Part shown: one piece after another, positions 7,523 through 16,443 of the stretch
Layout of the letters: each line of letters opens with the position of its first letter
Numbering within the stretch: the first letter of the stretch is position 1
Assembly: GCF_015665295.1 (NCBI RefSeq)
Contig: NZ_JADFAJ010000018.1
Coordinates: forward strand, 1 to 64,000
Origin: Maricaulis sp.
GTDB taxonomy: Bacteria; Pseudomonadota; Alphaproteobacteria; Caulobacterales; Maricaulaceae
Reading direction: 5' to 3'
DNA: 64,000 nucleotides
Position numbers and translations under genes: made by a program
The notes under the pieces: model-generated
What the model was told of the DNA's origin: nothing
What the model saw: only the letters and a program-made list of their open reading frames with translations
Databases searched by the model: none

Positions 7523-8677
7523 ATGGACTCCAAGACACTCATCCTGGCGCTTGTGCCGGTCATTCTGGCTGGCGTGTTTATCCATGCAGTGAATGCGGCT
7601 ATCCAGCAAAACAGTGACGGGCCGCGCTGGTGGCTGGCCGGGACGGCCACCCATGGCATCGGTCTCGGCCTGATCTCGCTGCGCGGTGTTGTCCCGGACG
7701 CCCTCGGTGTCGTGCTGGGCGACATGCTCGCGGCGGGCGGCTTCATCATCATGCTCGAGGGCGTTGCCCGGTTTGCCGGGGGGCGGGTCCCGCGCTGGCA
7801 GTCGGGTGGTCTGGCCGCGCTCATGGTGATCGGCTTTCCGGCCTTCACCTGGGGTTTGGACAGTGCCGCCCTGCGCTTCGCCGTTTTCGGCCTCGGGGTA
7901 ATCATTCCCAACCTGCTCATGCTGCCCTACCTGTCGGTAATCGGACGGCGCGACGGGCAGCCCGGCGTGCGTCTGCTGCGCTATACGATCTATTATTTCG
8001 TAGCCTCGCTGGCCGTGATCTGCGCCGGGGTGCTGCTGTTCGATCCCGAACTTCCCAGCGTGCTGGCGCCAAACCAGATGGTCGCAATCGGTATTCTCTC
8101 GCTGACCGTGGTCGAGACCAATCTGGTCTTCGGCTTCGTGCTCTTGTCGGCCGGACATTCAGCCTCGGTCCTGAGGCGCGCGGCGCTGACAGATCACCTG
8201 ACCGGCCTCCCCAATCGCCGCGCTTTCGAAGCGCTGGTTCACCGTGTTTTCTGCGAGGCCGCGACAGCCGGCCGGCAGTCCGCGCTGGCGGTCTTCGATG
8301 TCGATCATTTCAAGCGGGTCAACGACACGCACGGGCATGATGTCGGGGATGCAGTGCTGCAGCATGTGGCGCAGGTCCTCAACGGCGAGATCCGCGACAC
8401 CGACCATGTCGCGCGCCTCGGCGGCGAGGAATTCGTGGCGCTCATTCATGCCGGAGCGCAGGCCAGTGTCGGCGAAATTGCCGACCGTGTTCGGCAGGCC
8501 GTCGAGGACGCGCCGTTTGTGCGGGACGGGCAGGTGATCGCGATCACCATCTCGGCGGGCCTCGTCGCGGTCAACGGCGATGAGCCCTCGCTGACGCGCC
8601 TGTTCAAGCGCGCTGATGAAGCGCTCTACGAGGCCAAGGGGGCCGGGCGCAACCGGGTCATTCTCGCGGCTGCCTAG
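7523..8677 (+). CDS. Membrane-bound GGDEF diguanylate cyclase
   Basis: About 384 residues: six or seven predicted membrane helices (residues ~5-215) followed by a GGDEF domain (LTDHLTGLPNRRAFEALV to the end). The active site reads GGEEF within ARLGGEEFVALI, and an inhibitory I-site RxxD (RDTD) sits exactly five residues before it, so both catalysis and product inhibition by c-di-GMP are predicted. ATG 7523 is chosen over an in-frame GTG at 7487 because GGGAAGG lies upstream and the first helix begins right after it. Its last four bases overlap the convergent trkH end. Confidence 0.88.
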   Translation: MDSKTLILALVPVILAGVFIHAVNAAIQQNSDGPRWWLAGTATHGIGLGLISLRGVVPDALGVVLGDMLAAGGFIIMLEGVARFAGGRVPRWQSGGLAALMVIGFPAFTWGLDSAALRFAVFGLGVIIPNLLMLPYLSVIGRRDGQPGVRLLRYTIYYFVASLAVICAGVLLFDPELPSVLAPNQMVAIGILSLTVVETNLVFGFVLLSAGHSASVLRRAALTDHLTGLPNRRAFEALVHRVFCEAATAGRQSALAVFDVDHFKRVNDTHGHDVGDAVLQHVAQVLNGEIRDTDHVARLGGEEFVALIHAGAQASVGEIADRVRQAVEDAPFVRDGQVIAITISAGLVAVNGDEPSLTRLFKRADEALYEAKGAGRNRVILAAA

Positions 8678-10131
8678 GCGCGCCAGAAGCGCGGGCTGAG
8701 CAGGATGAGGACGGCGAGGACCTCCAGCCGACCGATGAACATGTTGGCCGTCAGCACCCATTTTGCCGGATCGGGCAGGCTTTCGAACGTGCCGGCCGGG
8801 CCGATGACCGGTCCAAGGCCCGGGCCGACATTGCCGAGTGTCGCTGCGGCACCGGACAGGGCCGTGACGAGGTCGAGCCCCATCGCCGAGAGCACCGCCG
8901 CGGAGACGGCGTAGACAGCGAAAAACACAAAGAAGAAGCCCAGCACAGAGTGCAGGATGCTCTCCGAGACCGGTCGACCGTTATACCGCATCGGGATGAT
9001 CGCATTCGGGCGCAGCAGGCGCGCGAGGTAGCGACGTATCGCGGTGCCGGCGATCTGGTAGCGGAATATCTTGATCGAGCAGGTCGTTGATCCGGCGCAG
9101 CCGCCGATGAACATGAAGACGAAGAAGCAGGCTTGCGCGAACGAGCCCCACTGTCCGTAGTCCGTGGTGGCAAAACCGGTCCCCGTGATGATGGAGACAG
9201 CATTGAAACTGGCATGGCGCCAGGCTGCGACATCGCCAGTCGGGGTGTCTTGCAGAACCAGCACGGCTGTGAGGCCGACAGACGCGACCACGACCACCAG
9301 CATGAAACCGCGTACCTGGGCATCGCGGAGCAGTCCACCGAAGCGTCCGCGCGCCGCCAGCAGGAACAGGGCGAAGGGCAGGGAGGCGAGCACCATGAAA
9401 ACGGTGGTGATCACGTCGGCGCCAAGATGGACGTAATTGCCCATGGAATTGTCCGAGGCCGAAAAACCGCCGGTCGAGACTGTCGACATGGCGTGGCAGA
9501 CCGCGTGCAGCCAGTCCATGCCGACGGCGATATAGGCGAGAAAACAGATCACGGTCAGCAGCAGGTAGATGATGGCGATCCCGGCCGCGATCTGGGTCGC
9601 GCGCGGCAGCACCTTGTCCGACTTGTCGCCGGTTTCCAGCTGGAAAAGCTGCATGCCGCCAATGCCCAGCATCGGCCAGAAGGCCATCGCCGTGACGATG
9701 ATGCCGATCCCGCCAATCCATTGCAGGATCGCGCGCCAGAGCAGCATGCCTGGTGGTCTGAAATCGAGGCCGGTAATGACCGTGGCGCCGGTCGTTGTCA
9801 GGCCGGAGATCGACTCGAAGATCGCATCGGTCCAGCTCAGCCCCTCGCCGGACAGTCGCAGCGGCAGGGCCGCACACAAGGACAGGGCCAGCCAGGCGCC
9901 GACAATCAGCACGAAGGCGCCGCGCGGCGGCATGTCGCCAACCGGGCCGCGCGTACCGAGGGTGACGGCGCCACCGATGAAGACGCCGATCACGGCCGAC
10001 AGGATAAAGGCCGTCGCACTCTCCCGGTCACCTTCGGCAAAATCGACCAGGGCCGGCGCCAGCATGGTGGTGGCCAGCACGGTGACCATCATGCCGATCA
10101 TGAAGAGGACTTGCCGCAGGGCCTGGGTCAC
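8674..10131 (-). CDS. trkH: Potassium uptake protein TrkH
   Basis: A 485-residue integral membrane protein with the TrkH/KtrB pattern of four M1-P-M2 repeats. Selectivity-filter-like loops are visible: SISGLTTTGATVITG, AMSTVSTGGFSASD, ITGTGFATTDYGQW and AATLGNVGPGLG, each with the key glycine. SIKIFRYQ is also typical. It moves K+ (with H+ or Na+) and normally needs the cytoplasmic regulator TrkA, which is not encoded in this window. Confidence 0.93.
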   Translation of the reverse strand: MTQALRQVLFMIGMMVTVLATTMLAPALVDFAEGDRESATAFILSAVIGVFIGGAVTLGTRGPVGDMPPRGAFVLIVGAWLALSLCAALPLRLSGEGLSWTDAIFESISGLTTTGATVITGLDFRPPGMLLWRAILQWIGGIGIIVTAMAFWPMLGIGGMQLFQLETGDKSDKVLPRATQIAAGIAIIYLLLTVICFLAYIAVGMDWLHAVCHAMSTVSTGGFSASDNSMGNYVHLGADVITTVFMVLASLPFALFLLAARGRFGGLLRDAQVRGFMLVVVVASVGLTAVLVLQDTPTGDVAAWRHASFNAVSIITGTGFATTDYGQWGSFAQACFFVFMFIGGCAGSTTCSIKIFRYQIAGTAIRRYLARLLRPNAIIPMRYNGRPVSESILHSVLGFFFVFFAVYAVSAAVLSAMGLDLVTALSGAAATLGNVGPGLGPVIGPAGTFESLPDPAKWVLTANMFIGRLEVLAVLILLSPRFWRA

Positions 10132-10197
10132 GGTTGCAAGATATCCTGGGCCAATGACAAGGGGGCAAGGGCGCTCATCGGGTTGGCGCTCATCGGG

Positions 10198-10590
10198 TCA
10201 ATGCAGCCAGAGCCGGTCGGACGGGCGGTCCAGCGAGAAATCGGGGATGGTGGCCGCGAAACTTTCGCCGTCGCCGCGGCGCATCTCGTAACTGCCGCGC
10301 ATGAATCCGGACGGAGTCGCCAAAGGGGCGCCGGAGGTGTAGCGAAAGCGTTCCCCCGGCTCGATCACCGGCTGCTCGCCGATCACGCCCATGCCCTGGA
10401 CGTGCTCGGTATGGCCGTTGGCGTCGGTGATCACCCATTTGCGGGCGATCAGCTGGACCGGTTGTTCGCCGGTATTCTCGATTTCGATCGTATAGGCCCA
10501 GACATAGCGGCCCTCATCGGGCGTGCTCTCGTCTTCGAGATAGTCAGGACTGACACTGATCCGCACGCCGCGGCTTTCGTGCTGGTACAT
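10198..10590 (-). CDS. apaG: ApaG domain protein
   Basis: 130 residues matching the full-length ApaG family (DUF525), a fibronectin-III-like beta sandwich: VRISVSPDYLEDES start, YVWAYTIEIENTGEQPVQL, RKWVITDANGHTEHVQGMGVIGEQP and FMRGSYEMRRGDGESF. ApaG is associated with Co2+ resistance and Mg2+ efflux in Salmonella; the biochemical role is unclear. It is divergent from the dCTP deaminase gene, with a 164-base gap in which no clear promoter motif was found. Confidence 0.92.
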   Translation of the reverse strand: MYQHESRGVRISVSPDYLEDESTPDEGRYVWAYTIEIENTGEQPVQLIARKWVITDANGHTEHVQGMGVIGEQPVIEPGERFRYTSGAPLATPSGFMRGSYEMRRGDGESFAATIPDFSLDRPSDRLWLH

Positions 10591-10754
10591 GGAGCGCCCC
10601 TGCGACCGGGCGTGCCTGGTGCCGCCGGTCCGTGAAATTCGCCGCCATCATCAACCTGAGCGCGGACGGGCTCAACCCCCACGGTCAGCATCGCTGGACA
10701 GGGCGGGCCGGATGTTGGACATCTGCACGGCACCCGACATGCTGATCGTGACCC

Positions 10755-11771
10755 ATGACTGACACCGGAATTCTGCCTGACCATCATCTCGCTGCCCTGT
10801 CCGGGCGGGGTATCCTGACGTCGACGAATCCCCTGGCCGACGGCCAGGTCCAGCCTGCGAGCATTGATCTGCGTCTGGGCAGCAAGGCCTGGCGGCTGCG
10901 GGCGAGCTTCCTGCCCGGTCCCGGGCGGACGGTGACCGAGCGCCTCGACGATGATCTGGTCATGCACACCGTCGACCTCGCGGCCGGCGCCGTGCTGGAG
11001 ACCGGCTGCGTCTATCTGGCGCCGCTGCAGGAAGGCCTGAAGCTTCCCGAGGGCCTGACGGCCGCGATGAACCCGAAAAGCTCGACCGGCCGCATCGATG
11101 TGTTCACCCGCGTCATCACCGATCACGGCATCGCCTTCGACCAGGCACCGGTCGGCTATGAAGGCCCGCTCTATGCCGAGATATCCCCGTGCACCTTCTC
11201 GATCCTGGCCCGCGAGGGCGACCGGCTGAGCCAGATCCGTTTCCGCCAGGGCGCTCACCGGGCGCTGCGTGAAGTCACCGTTAGCGTGGATCTGGCCGGT
11301 TTCGAGGACGGCATTGTCGGCTATCGCGCCCGTCGTCATTCCGGTCTGGTTGATCTGGCCCGGATCGGCGGCCATGACGCCAGTCGCTTCTGGGAACCGC
11401 TGCGCGCGCCGGATCATCGCCTGATCCTGGATCCGGGCGAGTTCTACATCCTCGCCTCGCGCGAGGCGGTCGAGATCGGCCGCGGAGAAGCCGCCGAGAT
11501 GGCGCCGATCGCTACCGAGATCGGCGAATTCCGGGCCCATTATGCCGGCTTCTTTGATCCGGGATTCGGCACGGCCGAGGCCGGCGGTATCGGTGCCCGG
11601 GCTGTGCTGGAAGTGCGCGGACGGGATGTGCCCTTTATCCTCGAACACGGACAGCCGATCGCGCGCCTCGTTTACGAGCCCATGCTGGCGCCGCCGCAGA
11701 CAGCCTATGGCCAGCTCGCCTCGAACTACCAGGCCCAGGGTCTCAAACTGTCGAAATTCTTCGTGTCCTGA
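10755..11771 (+). CDS. dcd: 2'-deoxycytidine 5'-triphosphate deaminase, long alphaproteobacterial form
   Basis: A 338-residue protein of the dCTP deaminase/dUTPase superfamily in its duplicated alphaproteobacterial form, about twice the ~190 residues of E. coli Dcd. Motifs include QPASIDLRLGSKAWRL, MNPKSSTGRIDVFTRVITDHG (catalytic region), GYEGPLYAEISPCTFSI and a second copy from residue ~230 (FRAHYAGFFDPGFGT, EHGQPIARLVYEPM). It deaminates dCTP to dUTP for thymidylate supply in the cytoplasm. A tRNA gene follows after 69 bases. Confidence 0.88.
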   Translation: MTDTGILPDHHLAALSGRGILTSTNPLADGQVQPASIDLRLGSKAWRLRASFLPGPGRTVTERLDDDLVMHTVDLAAGAVLETGCVYLAPLQEGLKLPEGLTAAMNPKSSTGRIDVFTRVITDHGIAFDQAPVGYEGPLYAEISPCTFSILAREGDRLSQIRFRQGAHRALREVTVSVDLAGFEDGIVGYRARRHSGLVDLARIGGHDASRFWEPLRAPDHRLILDPGEFYILASREAVEIGRGEAAEMAPIATEIGEFRAHYAGFFDPGFGTAEAGGIGARAVLEVRGRDVPFILEHGQPIARLVYEPMLAPPQTAYGQLASNYQAQGLKLSKFFVS

Positions 11772-11840
11772 CGGCGTCGCAGCCCGGCGTGCAAATCCGG
11801 CTTCCGCTGCGGTGATCTGTGCGTATATGCTTGGGCTCAG

Positions 11841-11914
11841 GCGGGTGTAGCTCAATGGTAGAGCAGAAGCTTCCCAAGCTTACGACGAGGGTTCGATTCC
11901 CTTCACCCGCTCCA
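11841..11914 (+). tRNA. tRNA-Gly (anticodon CCC)
   Basis: A complete 74-base cloverleaf with encoded CCA: acceptor stem GCGGGTG pairs with CACCCGC, D arm GCTC/GAGC, anticodon loop TTCCCAA (anticodon CCC) and T arm with GGTTCGATTCC. The outermost anticodon-stem pair is a G-A mismatch. The gene stands alone between dcd and an unrelated membrane protein gene; no integrated element is visible at its 3' end. Confidence 0.95.
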
Positions 11915-12006
11915 GCACCTAGCGCCAGTCCTCGACCCGGCGGGTAGATCCGTCACACAACGCGTATAGCGTTTCGTGAACGTGTCGGTTCACGGGGGAG
12001 CATGCA

Positions 12007-12930
12007 ATGTCGGGGGCGGGTGCGGCACGTGTTGCCGGGCAAGGAATTGCGCGGCTGATCTCGGCCGTGCTTGGCGTGTTTCGCACGACGGTGGGCTATC
12101 TTGCTTTCACCGCGACGCTGCTGACAGCATTGACCCTTGTGGTCCGGCGCGACTTTTCCAACGCGGTTCTCTCGGTGATCGAGGACTGGCTCGGCCAGCT
12201 CGGCCAGTTCGCCGAGATGATCGACCGCATCGTGGTCGCGTGGCATGAAATTGCCGTCGCCCCGCTTGCTGCGTATCTCGATGCGTGGCTGGGCTGGAAC
12301 CTGCCGCTCCTTGTCGTGGAAATTGCCACGCTCGTGCTGTTCGCCATCGGGCCGTCTTTGCGTGCGGTGTGGACCGCGCAGACCATCAGGTCTTCAATCC
12401 GCAAACGCATGCGCTGGGTCGTCGAACTCCAGTCGGCAAAGGCGAGCCAGGCGGACGCGATCAGTGAACTCCGGAGTTTGAGGAATGAGCTGCAAACCTC
12501 CTATGACGATCGCAACTGGACGCGGGCCAAGAAGGTCGGCAAGGCGGTGGGAGGTTTGGCGCTTGCTGGCCTGAGCCTGCTGGCCGGAGCCGCGAATGTT
12601 CGTTTTGTCCAGCCGCTGGCCAAATCGGCCTGGGACAGTCTGTCCAGTTGGGACGAGGTCAAGGCCCGCATCGCCGAGCTCGGCAAGGATGTGGAAGTGC
12701 TCGAGAAGGCGCAAGCCCGGATCGAGCGCCAGATCGAGGTCATGAGCGCGCGTGACAACGATCTCATCGGCCGTCTCGTCACGGTGTCCCCGCAGGAGGC
12801 TGCGGCGCGTATCCGGGACCATGTCGCGCACCGGATGCGGCTGGCGGTCGCGCTGTCCCGCCTTGCGCTCGGTGTGGTGATGGCGGTCGTCCTCGCCTAT
12901 GTTGTCGAGTGGACCTGGCCCGGGCTATGA
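12007..12930 (+). CDS. Membrane protein of unknown function with a central coiled coil
   Basis: 307 residues, not assigned to a known family. Predicted helices lie near residues 15-45 and 95-120, another hydrophobic stretch at ~180-200 (GGLALAGLSLLAGAA) and a C-terminal helix (LALGVVMAVVLAYVVEWTW). Between them is a charged helical region with coiled-coil character (ELRSLRNELQTS; DVEVLEKAQARIERQIEVM). GGGGGAG precedes the ATG. The neighbours (tRNA-Gly, glycosyltransferase) give no clue to its role. Confidence 0.7.
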   Translation: MSGAGAARVAGQGIARLISAVLGVFRTTVGYLAFTATLLTALTLVVRRDFSNAVLSVIEDWLGQLGQFAEMIDRIVVAWHEIAVAPLAAYLDAWLGWNLPLLVVEIATLVLFAIGPSLRAVWTAQTIRSSIRKRMRWVVELQSAKASQADAISELRSLRNELQTSYDDRNWTRAKKVGKAVGGLALAGLSLLAGAANVRFVQPLAKSAWDSLSSWDEVKARIAELGKDVEVLEKAQARIERQIEVMSARDNDLIGRLVTVSPQEAAARIRDHVAHRMRLAVALSRLALGVVMAVVLAYVVEWTWPGL

Positions 12931-12952
12931 GTGCTCCAGATGTTGTTCCTGC

Positions 12953-13177
12953 CTAGCGGCGGGGCCGGAATGCTGCCGGGTCCATGCCACCCAGCTCGAC
13001 CAGGTGCGCCACCATCACGATGCCGACCGCGGCGGCGAGCAGGGCAATCAGGGTCCAGGGGATGAGGCGGGGGCCTCGCTCCGGGCGGACCGGCTGGCTG
13101 GCGCGCCAGCGGGCGAGGAAAAACAGCCCGATGCAGGCGGCAAGGCCAAGGAGGGTGGGGATGAGTGAAAGGTACAT
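12953..13177 (-). CDS. Small two-helix membrane protein
   Basis: 74 residues: helix 1 (LIPTLLGLAACIGLFFLAR), a basic loop (RASQPVRPERGPRL) and helix 2 (WTLIALLAAAVGIVMVAHLVELG). It resembles short alphaproteobacterial membrane proteins of the DUF6111 kind, but this is not certain. Its first ~130 bases overlap the 3' end of the glycosyltransferase frame on the same strand. The composition (hydrophobic blocks, basic loop) looks more coding-like than the Ser/Pro-rich glycosyltransferase tail in the same stretch. Confidence 0.55.
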   Translation of the reverse strand: MYLSLIPTLLGLAACIGLFFLARWRASQPVRPERGPRLIPWTLIALLAAAVGIVMVAHLVELGGMDPAAFRPRR

Positions 13178-14685
13178 GGCCGCCCCGTCATGGCGCTGAG
13201 GCCGTGTTCGGTTTTCTCCCAGTGATGTGGGTCGATCAGGAGTTGGCGCAAGGCCCGCGCGGCTGCAAGTGTCTGCAACAGCCAGCAGGCCGGCATGGCG
13301 GCAAGGTCGCGGAGGCGGCAGGCCAGTCCGGCGCGTCGCATGGCGACCGCGGCACAGCCGATCGCGCTGGCATAGCCGACCAGCATGAAGGCGAGGGCTG
13401 CCAGCCCGGACGATGAGGCGGCCGGTGACAGCACCAGAATGGCAAGGCAGGCCAGGCTGAGCGGGCCGTGGATCAGGGCCGACAGCGCGGCGCCGCCCAG
13501 GACGAGGGCGCCCGGCCAGAGCCGCTTCCAGGGTGTATCCGGTCGGGTCGCCAGCACGGCCAGGGTCTGGGCATAGCCCTTGATCCAGCGCGTGCGCTGC
13601 TTGATCCAGGGGGCAAGCCGCAGCGGCGCTTCCTCCAGGGTGGTGGGCGCAATCAGGCCGCAGCGATAGCCCGCCGCATGCAGGCGCAGACCCAGATCGG
13701 CATCCTCGGTCACATTCCAGGCATCCCAGCCGCCGACCCGCAGCAGGGCGTCGCGCCGGAAATGATTGCTGGTGCCGCCGAGCGGCAGCGGCCAGCCGAG
13801 ACGCTGGTAGAGCGGCAGGAGGGCGTTGAAATGGGCTGCGTATTCGAGTGCGAACTGGCGGGTCAGCCAGGTCTCTTCGCGATTGAACCAGTTCAGCGGA
13901 GCCTGGATGCAGGCGAGGCGGGCATCGCCGGCCCGGAAGGCCTCGGCGGCGCGTCGCAGCTGGGCCGGGTCCGGCCGGTCCTCGGCATCATGCACCGTGA
14001 CCAGCTCGCTGCGGCACAGGCGCAGGGCATAATTGAGGGCGCGCGGCTTGGTGCGGGGCTCGCCTGGCGGCACGAGGATGATCTCGAACCGCGCATCAAG
14101 GCCGAGCGCGCGGACCGCCTGGATCGTCTCATGATCGTCGGCCTCGAGGACGCATTTGAACTGCACCCGGTCGGCCGGATAGTCGATGGCGGCCAGGCTT
14201 GCCGCCAGCTGGCCGACCACGCGGGCCTCATCATACATCGCGACCATGATGCAGGCGGTCGGCAGATCCGCGTCTGGCACAGACGGTGCAGCCTGCCAGT
14301 GCGGCGCCAGCAGCGTCGCGGCCAGGCGAAGCCCGATCAGGGCGGCAAACAGGAGGCAGACCAGACCTCCCGCCAGCGCGGCAGCCAGGCCGGGCGCAAA
14401 CAGGAGCAGGGCGAAACCAGCCAGCAGGCCGAGCAGAACCGTGATGGCCAGTCCCCGCGATGCCTGGCCATGGGCGCTGAGCTGCGGTGCCCGGCGCGGC
14501 AGTCCGTAAGCCGCCTGGTCGCACCACATGTGCGCCAGCGGCCGGGGCAGCTGGGCGATGCGGGTTGGCCGGAACGCCTGTCCGCCGTCCGGCAGCCAGG
14601 GTCGGTCCTGGCGGGCTCGGGGACCGTCCCGTGCTTCGGTCCCGGGCAGAGTCCGGGACGCATCGTCGCCATCGAGTGGGGTCAT
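13048..14685 (-). CDS. Family 2 glycosyltransferase, cellulose-synthase-like
   Basis: About 545 residues: two N-terminal helices (ITVLLGLLAGFALLLFAPGL and the next), a cytoplasmic GT-A domain and two to four C-terminal helices. Processive GT2 motifs are present: CVLEADD, TVHDAEDRPDP, GGTSNHFRRD, NVTEDADLGLR (catalytic base region) and QRTRWIKGYAQ (the Q/RxxRW motif). It probably polymerises or transfers sugars at the inner membrane. Start 14685 is chosen because GGGAGG lies eight bases upstream. The last ~50 residues after EKTEHG are Ser/Pro-rich and overlap another ORF, so the true C-terminus is uncertain. Confidence 0.82.
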   Translation of the reverse strand: MTPLDGDDASRTLPGTEARDGPRARQDRPWLPDGGQAFRPTRIAQLPRPLAHMWCDQAAYGLPRRAPQLSAHGQASRGLAITVLLGLLAGFALLLFAPGLAAALAGGLVCLLFAALIGLRLAATLLAPHWQAAPSVPDADLPTACIMVAMYDEARVVGQLAASLAAIDYPADRVQFKCVLEADDHETIQAVRALGLDARFEIILVPPGEPRTKPRALNYALRLCRSELVTVHDAEDRPDPAQLRRAAEAFRAGDARLACIQAPLNWFNREETWLTRQFALEYAAHFNALLPLYQRLGWPLPLGGTSNHFRRDALLRVGGWDAWNVTEDADLGLRLHAAGYRCGLIAPTTLEEAPLRLAPWIKQRTRWIKGYAQTLAVLATRPDTPWKRLWPGALVLGGAALSALIHGPLSLACLAILVLSPAASSSGLAALAFMLVGYASAIGCAAVAMRRAGLACRLRDLAAMPACWLLQTLAAARALRQLLIDPHHWEKTEHGLSAMTGRPCTFHSSPPSLALPPASGCFSSPAGAPASRSARSEAPASSPGP

Positions 14686-14755
14686 GACACAGCCTCCCGC
14701 CACCTCTCATGGTGCAGGAAAGCATGATTGCACGCAAAAGGCGAGTGGGTGCGGG

Positions 14756-15244
14756 CTACGACTTCGGATCGATACAGGTCACAAAGCTGGGCTGGCGAAG
14801 ATCGCAATCGGCAAGCTCGAACACGGCGGCCGTCGCGGTCGGGTAGCCTGGCGGCAGGCTGCGGCTGGCGCCACAAATCTGGCCGAGCTTGTGGGCGAAG
14901 CCGCCAATGCCGGGGTTGTGGCCGACCAGAAGGATGGTCCGCCCCGGTACCAGCACATCGCGCGTGGCGCGTTCCAGCATGTCGGTCGAGGCGTGATAGA
15001 GCGCCATCGGATCCTCCATCTTCGGCGCGCCCAGTTGCGGCACCAGCTGGTCGAAGGTCTGGCGGGTCCGCCAGGCGGGCGAGACAAGGGCGATATCGGC
15101 GGCAAGGCCGAGCTCGGCAAGGGCCTCGCCGACATCGCCGGCATCGCGGCGACCGCGCGGGGTCAGGCCGCGCTGGAAATCATCTTCCGCTTCGAGCCGG
15201 TCGACGGCCTTGGCATGTCGCATCAGGATCAATGTGGCAGTCAT
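14756..15244 (-). CDS. sixA: SixA-type histidine phosphatase
   Basis: 162 residues of the histidine phosphatase superfamily, short SixA branch. The catalytic RHG-like motif appears as LMRHAKA directly after the start, followed by LTPRGRRDAGDVGEAL, SPAWRTRQTF and LLVGHNPGIGGFAHKL with the second active-site histidine. SixA proteins dephosphorylate phosphohistidine on phosphotransfer proteins. ATG 15244 places the catalytic histidine at residue ~10, normal for the family; the longer frame to 15328 adds an unlikely N-terminus. Confidence 0.85.
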   Translation of the reverse strand: MTATLILMRHAKAVDRLEAEDDFQRGLTPRGRRDAGDVGEALAELGLAADIALVSPAWRTRQTFDQLVPQLGAPKMEDPMALYHASTDMLERATRDVLVPGRTILLVGHNPGIGGFAHKLGQICGASRSLPPGYPTATAAVFELADCDLRQPSFVTCIDPKS

Positions 15245-15381
15245 GGCGTCCGCAAGTCTGGTGGTCGGGTCGGCAGGTTCACATTCTGTCGCACCAGCCG
15301 GTTCGGGACTTGAACTCCCGGCGGACAAGGCGCACCTACTCCTAGGCCAGTTTCATCGCGTTTTGAACCGAGGAGAAAGCC

Positions 15382-16035
15382 ATGGGCCTGTTGTTGGGCG
15401 ATATCGCCCCGAATTTCCAAGCCGAGACGAGCGAAGGACCGATCAGTTTCCACGACTGGATCGGCGATGATTGGGTGATCTTCTTCTCCCATCCGGCCGA
15501 TTACACGCCGGTCTGCACCACCGAGCTCGGATTCACGGCAAAGCTGAAAGACGAGTTCGCCAAGCGCGGCGCCAAGGCGATTGCGCTGTCGGTCGACAGC
15601 GTCGAGGACCACAAGGGCTGGATCAGGGACATTGAGGAAACCCAGAATGTCCGCATGAATTTCCCGATCATCGCCGACACCGACCGCAAGGTGTCCGAGC
15701 TCTATTCGATGATCCACCCGAATGCCGATCCCAAGCTCACGGTGCGGTCGGTCTATATCATCGACCCGAACAAGAAGATCCGCGCCACCTTCACCTATCC
15801 GCCGAGTGCGGGCCGGAACTTCAACGAGGTGCTGCGCCTGATCGACAGCCTGCAGCTGACCGACGGCTACAAGGTCGCCACGCCGGTCAACTGGGAAGAC
15901 GGCCAGGATGTCATCGTCGTCCCGTCGATTACGGATGCCGAAGCCGACAAGCTCTTCCCCGCCGGCTACAAGAAAATCAAGCCCTACCTGCGGGTGACGA
16001 AACAACCGAACAAGGTCGACGAGCCGGCCGAATAG
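15382..16035 (+). CDS. 1-Cys peroxiredoxin (Prx6 type)
   Basis: 217 residues of the Prx6 subfamily: peroxidatic cysteine in HPADYTPVCTTELGFTAKL (about residue 47), LSVDSVEDHKGWIRDIEET, FPIIADTDRKVSELYSMIHP and the long C-terminal region (FNEVLRLIDSLQLTDGYKVATPVNW). It reduces hydrogen peroxide and organic or lipid hydroperoxides in the cytoplasm. GAGGAGAAAG before the ATG is a good ribosome site. It is monocistronic, with an intrinsic terminator 25 bases past its stop. Confidence 0.93.
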   Translation: MGLLLGDIAPNFQAETSEGPISFHDWIGDDWVIFFSHPADYTPVCTTELGFTAKLKDEFAKRGAKAIALSVDSVEDHKGWIRDIEETQNVRMNFPIIADTDRKVSELYSMIHPNADPKLTVRSVYIIDPNKKIRATFTYPPSAGRNFNEVLRLIDSLQLTDGYKVATPVNWEDGQDVIVVPSITDAEADKLFPAGYKKIKPYLRVTKQPNKVDEPAE

Positions 16036-16059
16036 GCCTGCCTGACACGGGTTGAAAGG

Positions 16060-16087
16060 AGGCGCTCGGGTAACCGGGCGCCTTTTT
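16060..16087 (+). terminator. Intrinsic terminator after the peroxiredoxin gene
   Basis: A ten-pair stem (16060-16069 with 16074-16083, one G-T pair) with loop GTAA and a TTTTT run at 16083-16087. Confidence 0.85.
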
Positions 16088-16100
16088 CGTGGCCATGATT

Positions 16101-16156
16101 GTAAAGCTCCCTTGACGACAAGTTTCCTTTACACCATATAGTCAAGGTCACTTTAC
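16101..16156 (+). promoter_or_regulatory. Promoter bracketed by a 16-bp inverted repeat, upstream of the membrane-protein/XRE operon
   Basis: GTAAAGCTCCCTTGAC (16101-16116) and GTCAAGGTCACTTTAC (16141-16156) form an inverted repeat with 13 of 16 positions paired. The left arm contains the -35 element TTGACG (16112-16117) and the right arm starts directly after a -10 candidate CATATA (16135-16140) at 17-base spacing. A protein bound to both arms would cover the core promoter, so autorepression by the XRE regulator of this operon is likely. A strong AGGAGGT (16166-16172) precedes the first gene. Confidence 0.65.
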
Positions 16157-16176
16157 AAACACCACAGGAGGTATTC

Positions 16177-16443
16177 ATGACAATGCGTGAATGGATGAAG
16201 GATTTCGGTGATGCGGGCGCGGCGCCCAGCCTGGTGTCGCTGGCCCTGTTCGCCTTGGTCTTCCTGCCGACCATTTTCCTGGCCGGCATGGCCGGACCGT
16301 CGCTCGACATTGTCCGGGATGTGATGGGTGGCCTGTCCGCTGAAATGAAAATGGCTGGCCTGACGGTCTTCATTCTCGGTGTGATGGCTCTCGCGCGGAT
16401 CTTTTCGCTCCTGTTCGGCGGCCGCGACAGGGATGTGTCATGA
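16177..16443 (+). CDS. Small membrane protein, first gene of the membrane/XRE operon
   Basis: 88 residues with two predicted helices (LVSLALFALVFLPTIFLAGM; MAGLTVFILGVMALARIFSLLF) and a charged C-terminus (GGRDRDVS). No family is recognised. It has an optimal Shine-Dalgarno site and overlaps the next gene by ATGA, so it belongs to a three-gene operon ending in an XRE regulator. It may act with the second membrane protein; no enzymatic motif is visible. Confidence 0.75.
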   Translation: MTMREWMKDFGDAGAAPSLVSLALFALVFLPTIFLAGMAGPSLDIVRDVMGGLSAEMKMAGLTVFILGVMALARIFSLLFGGRDRDVS

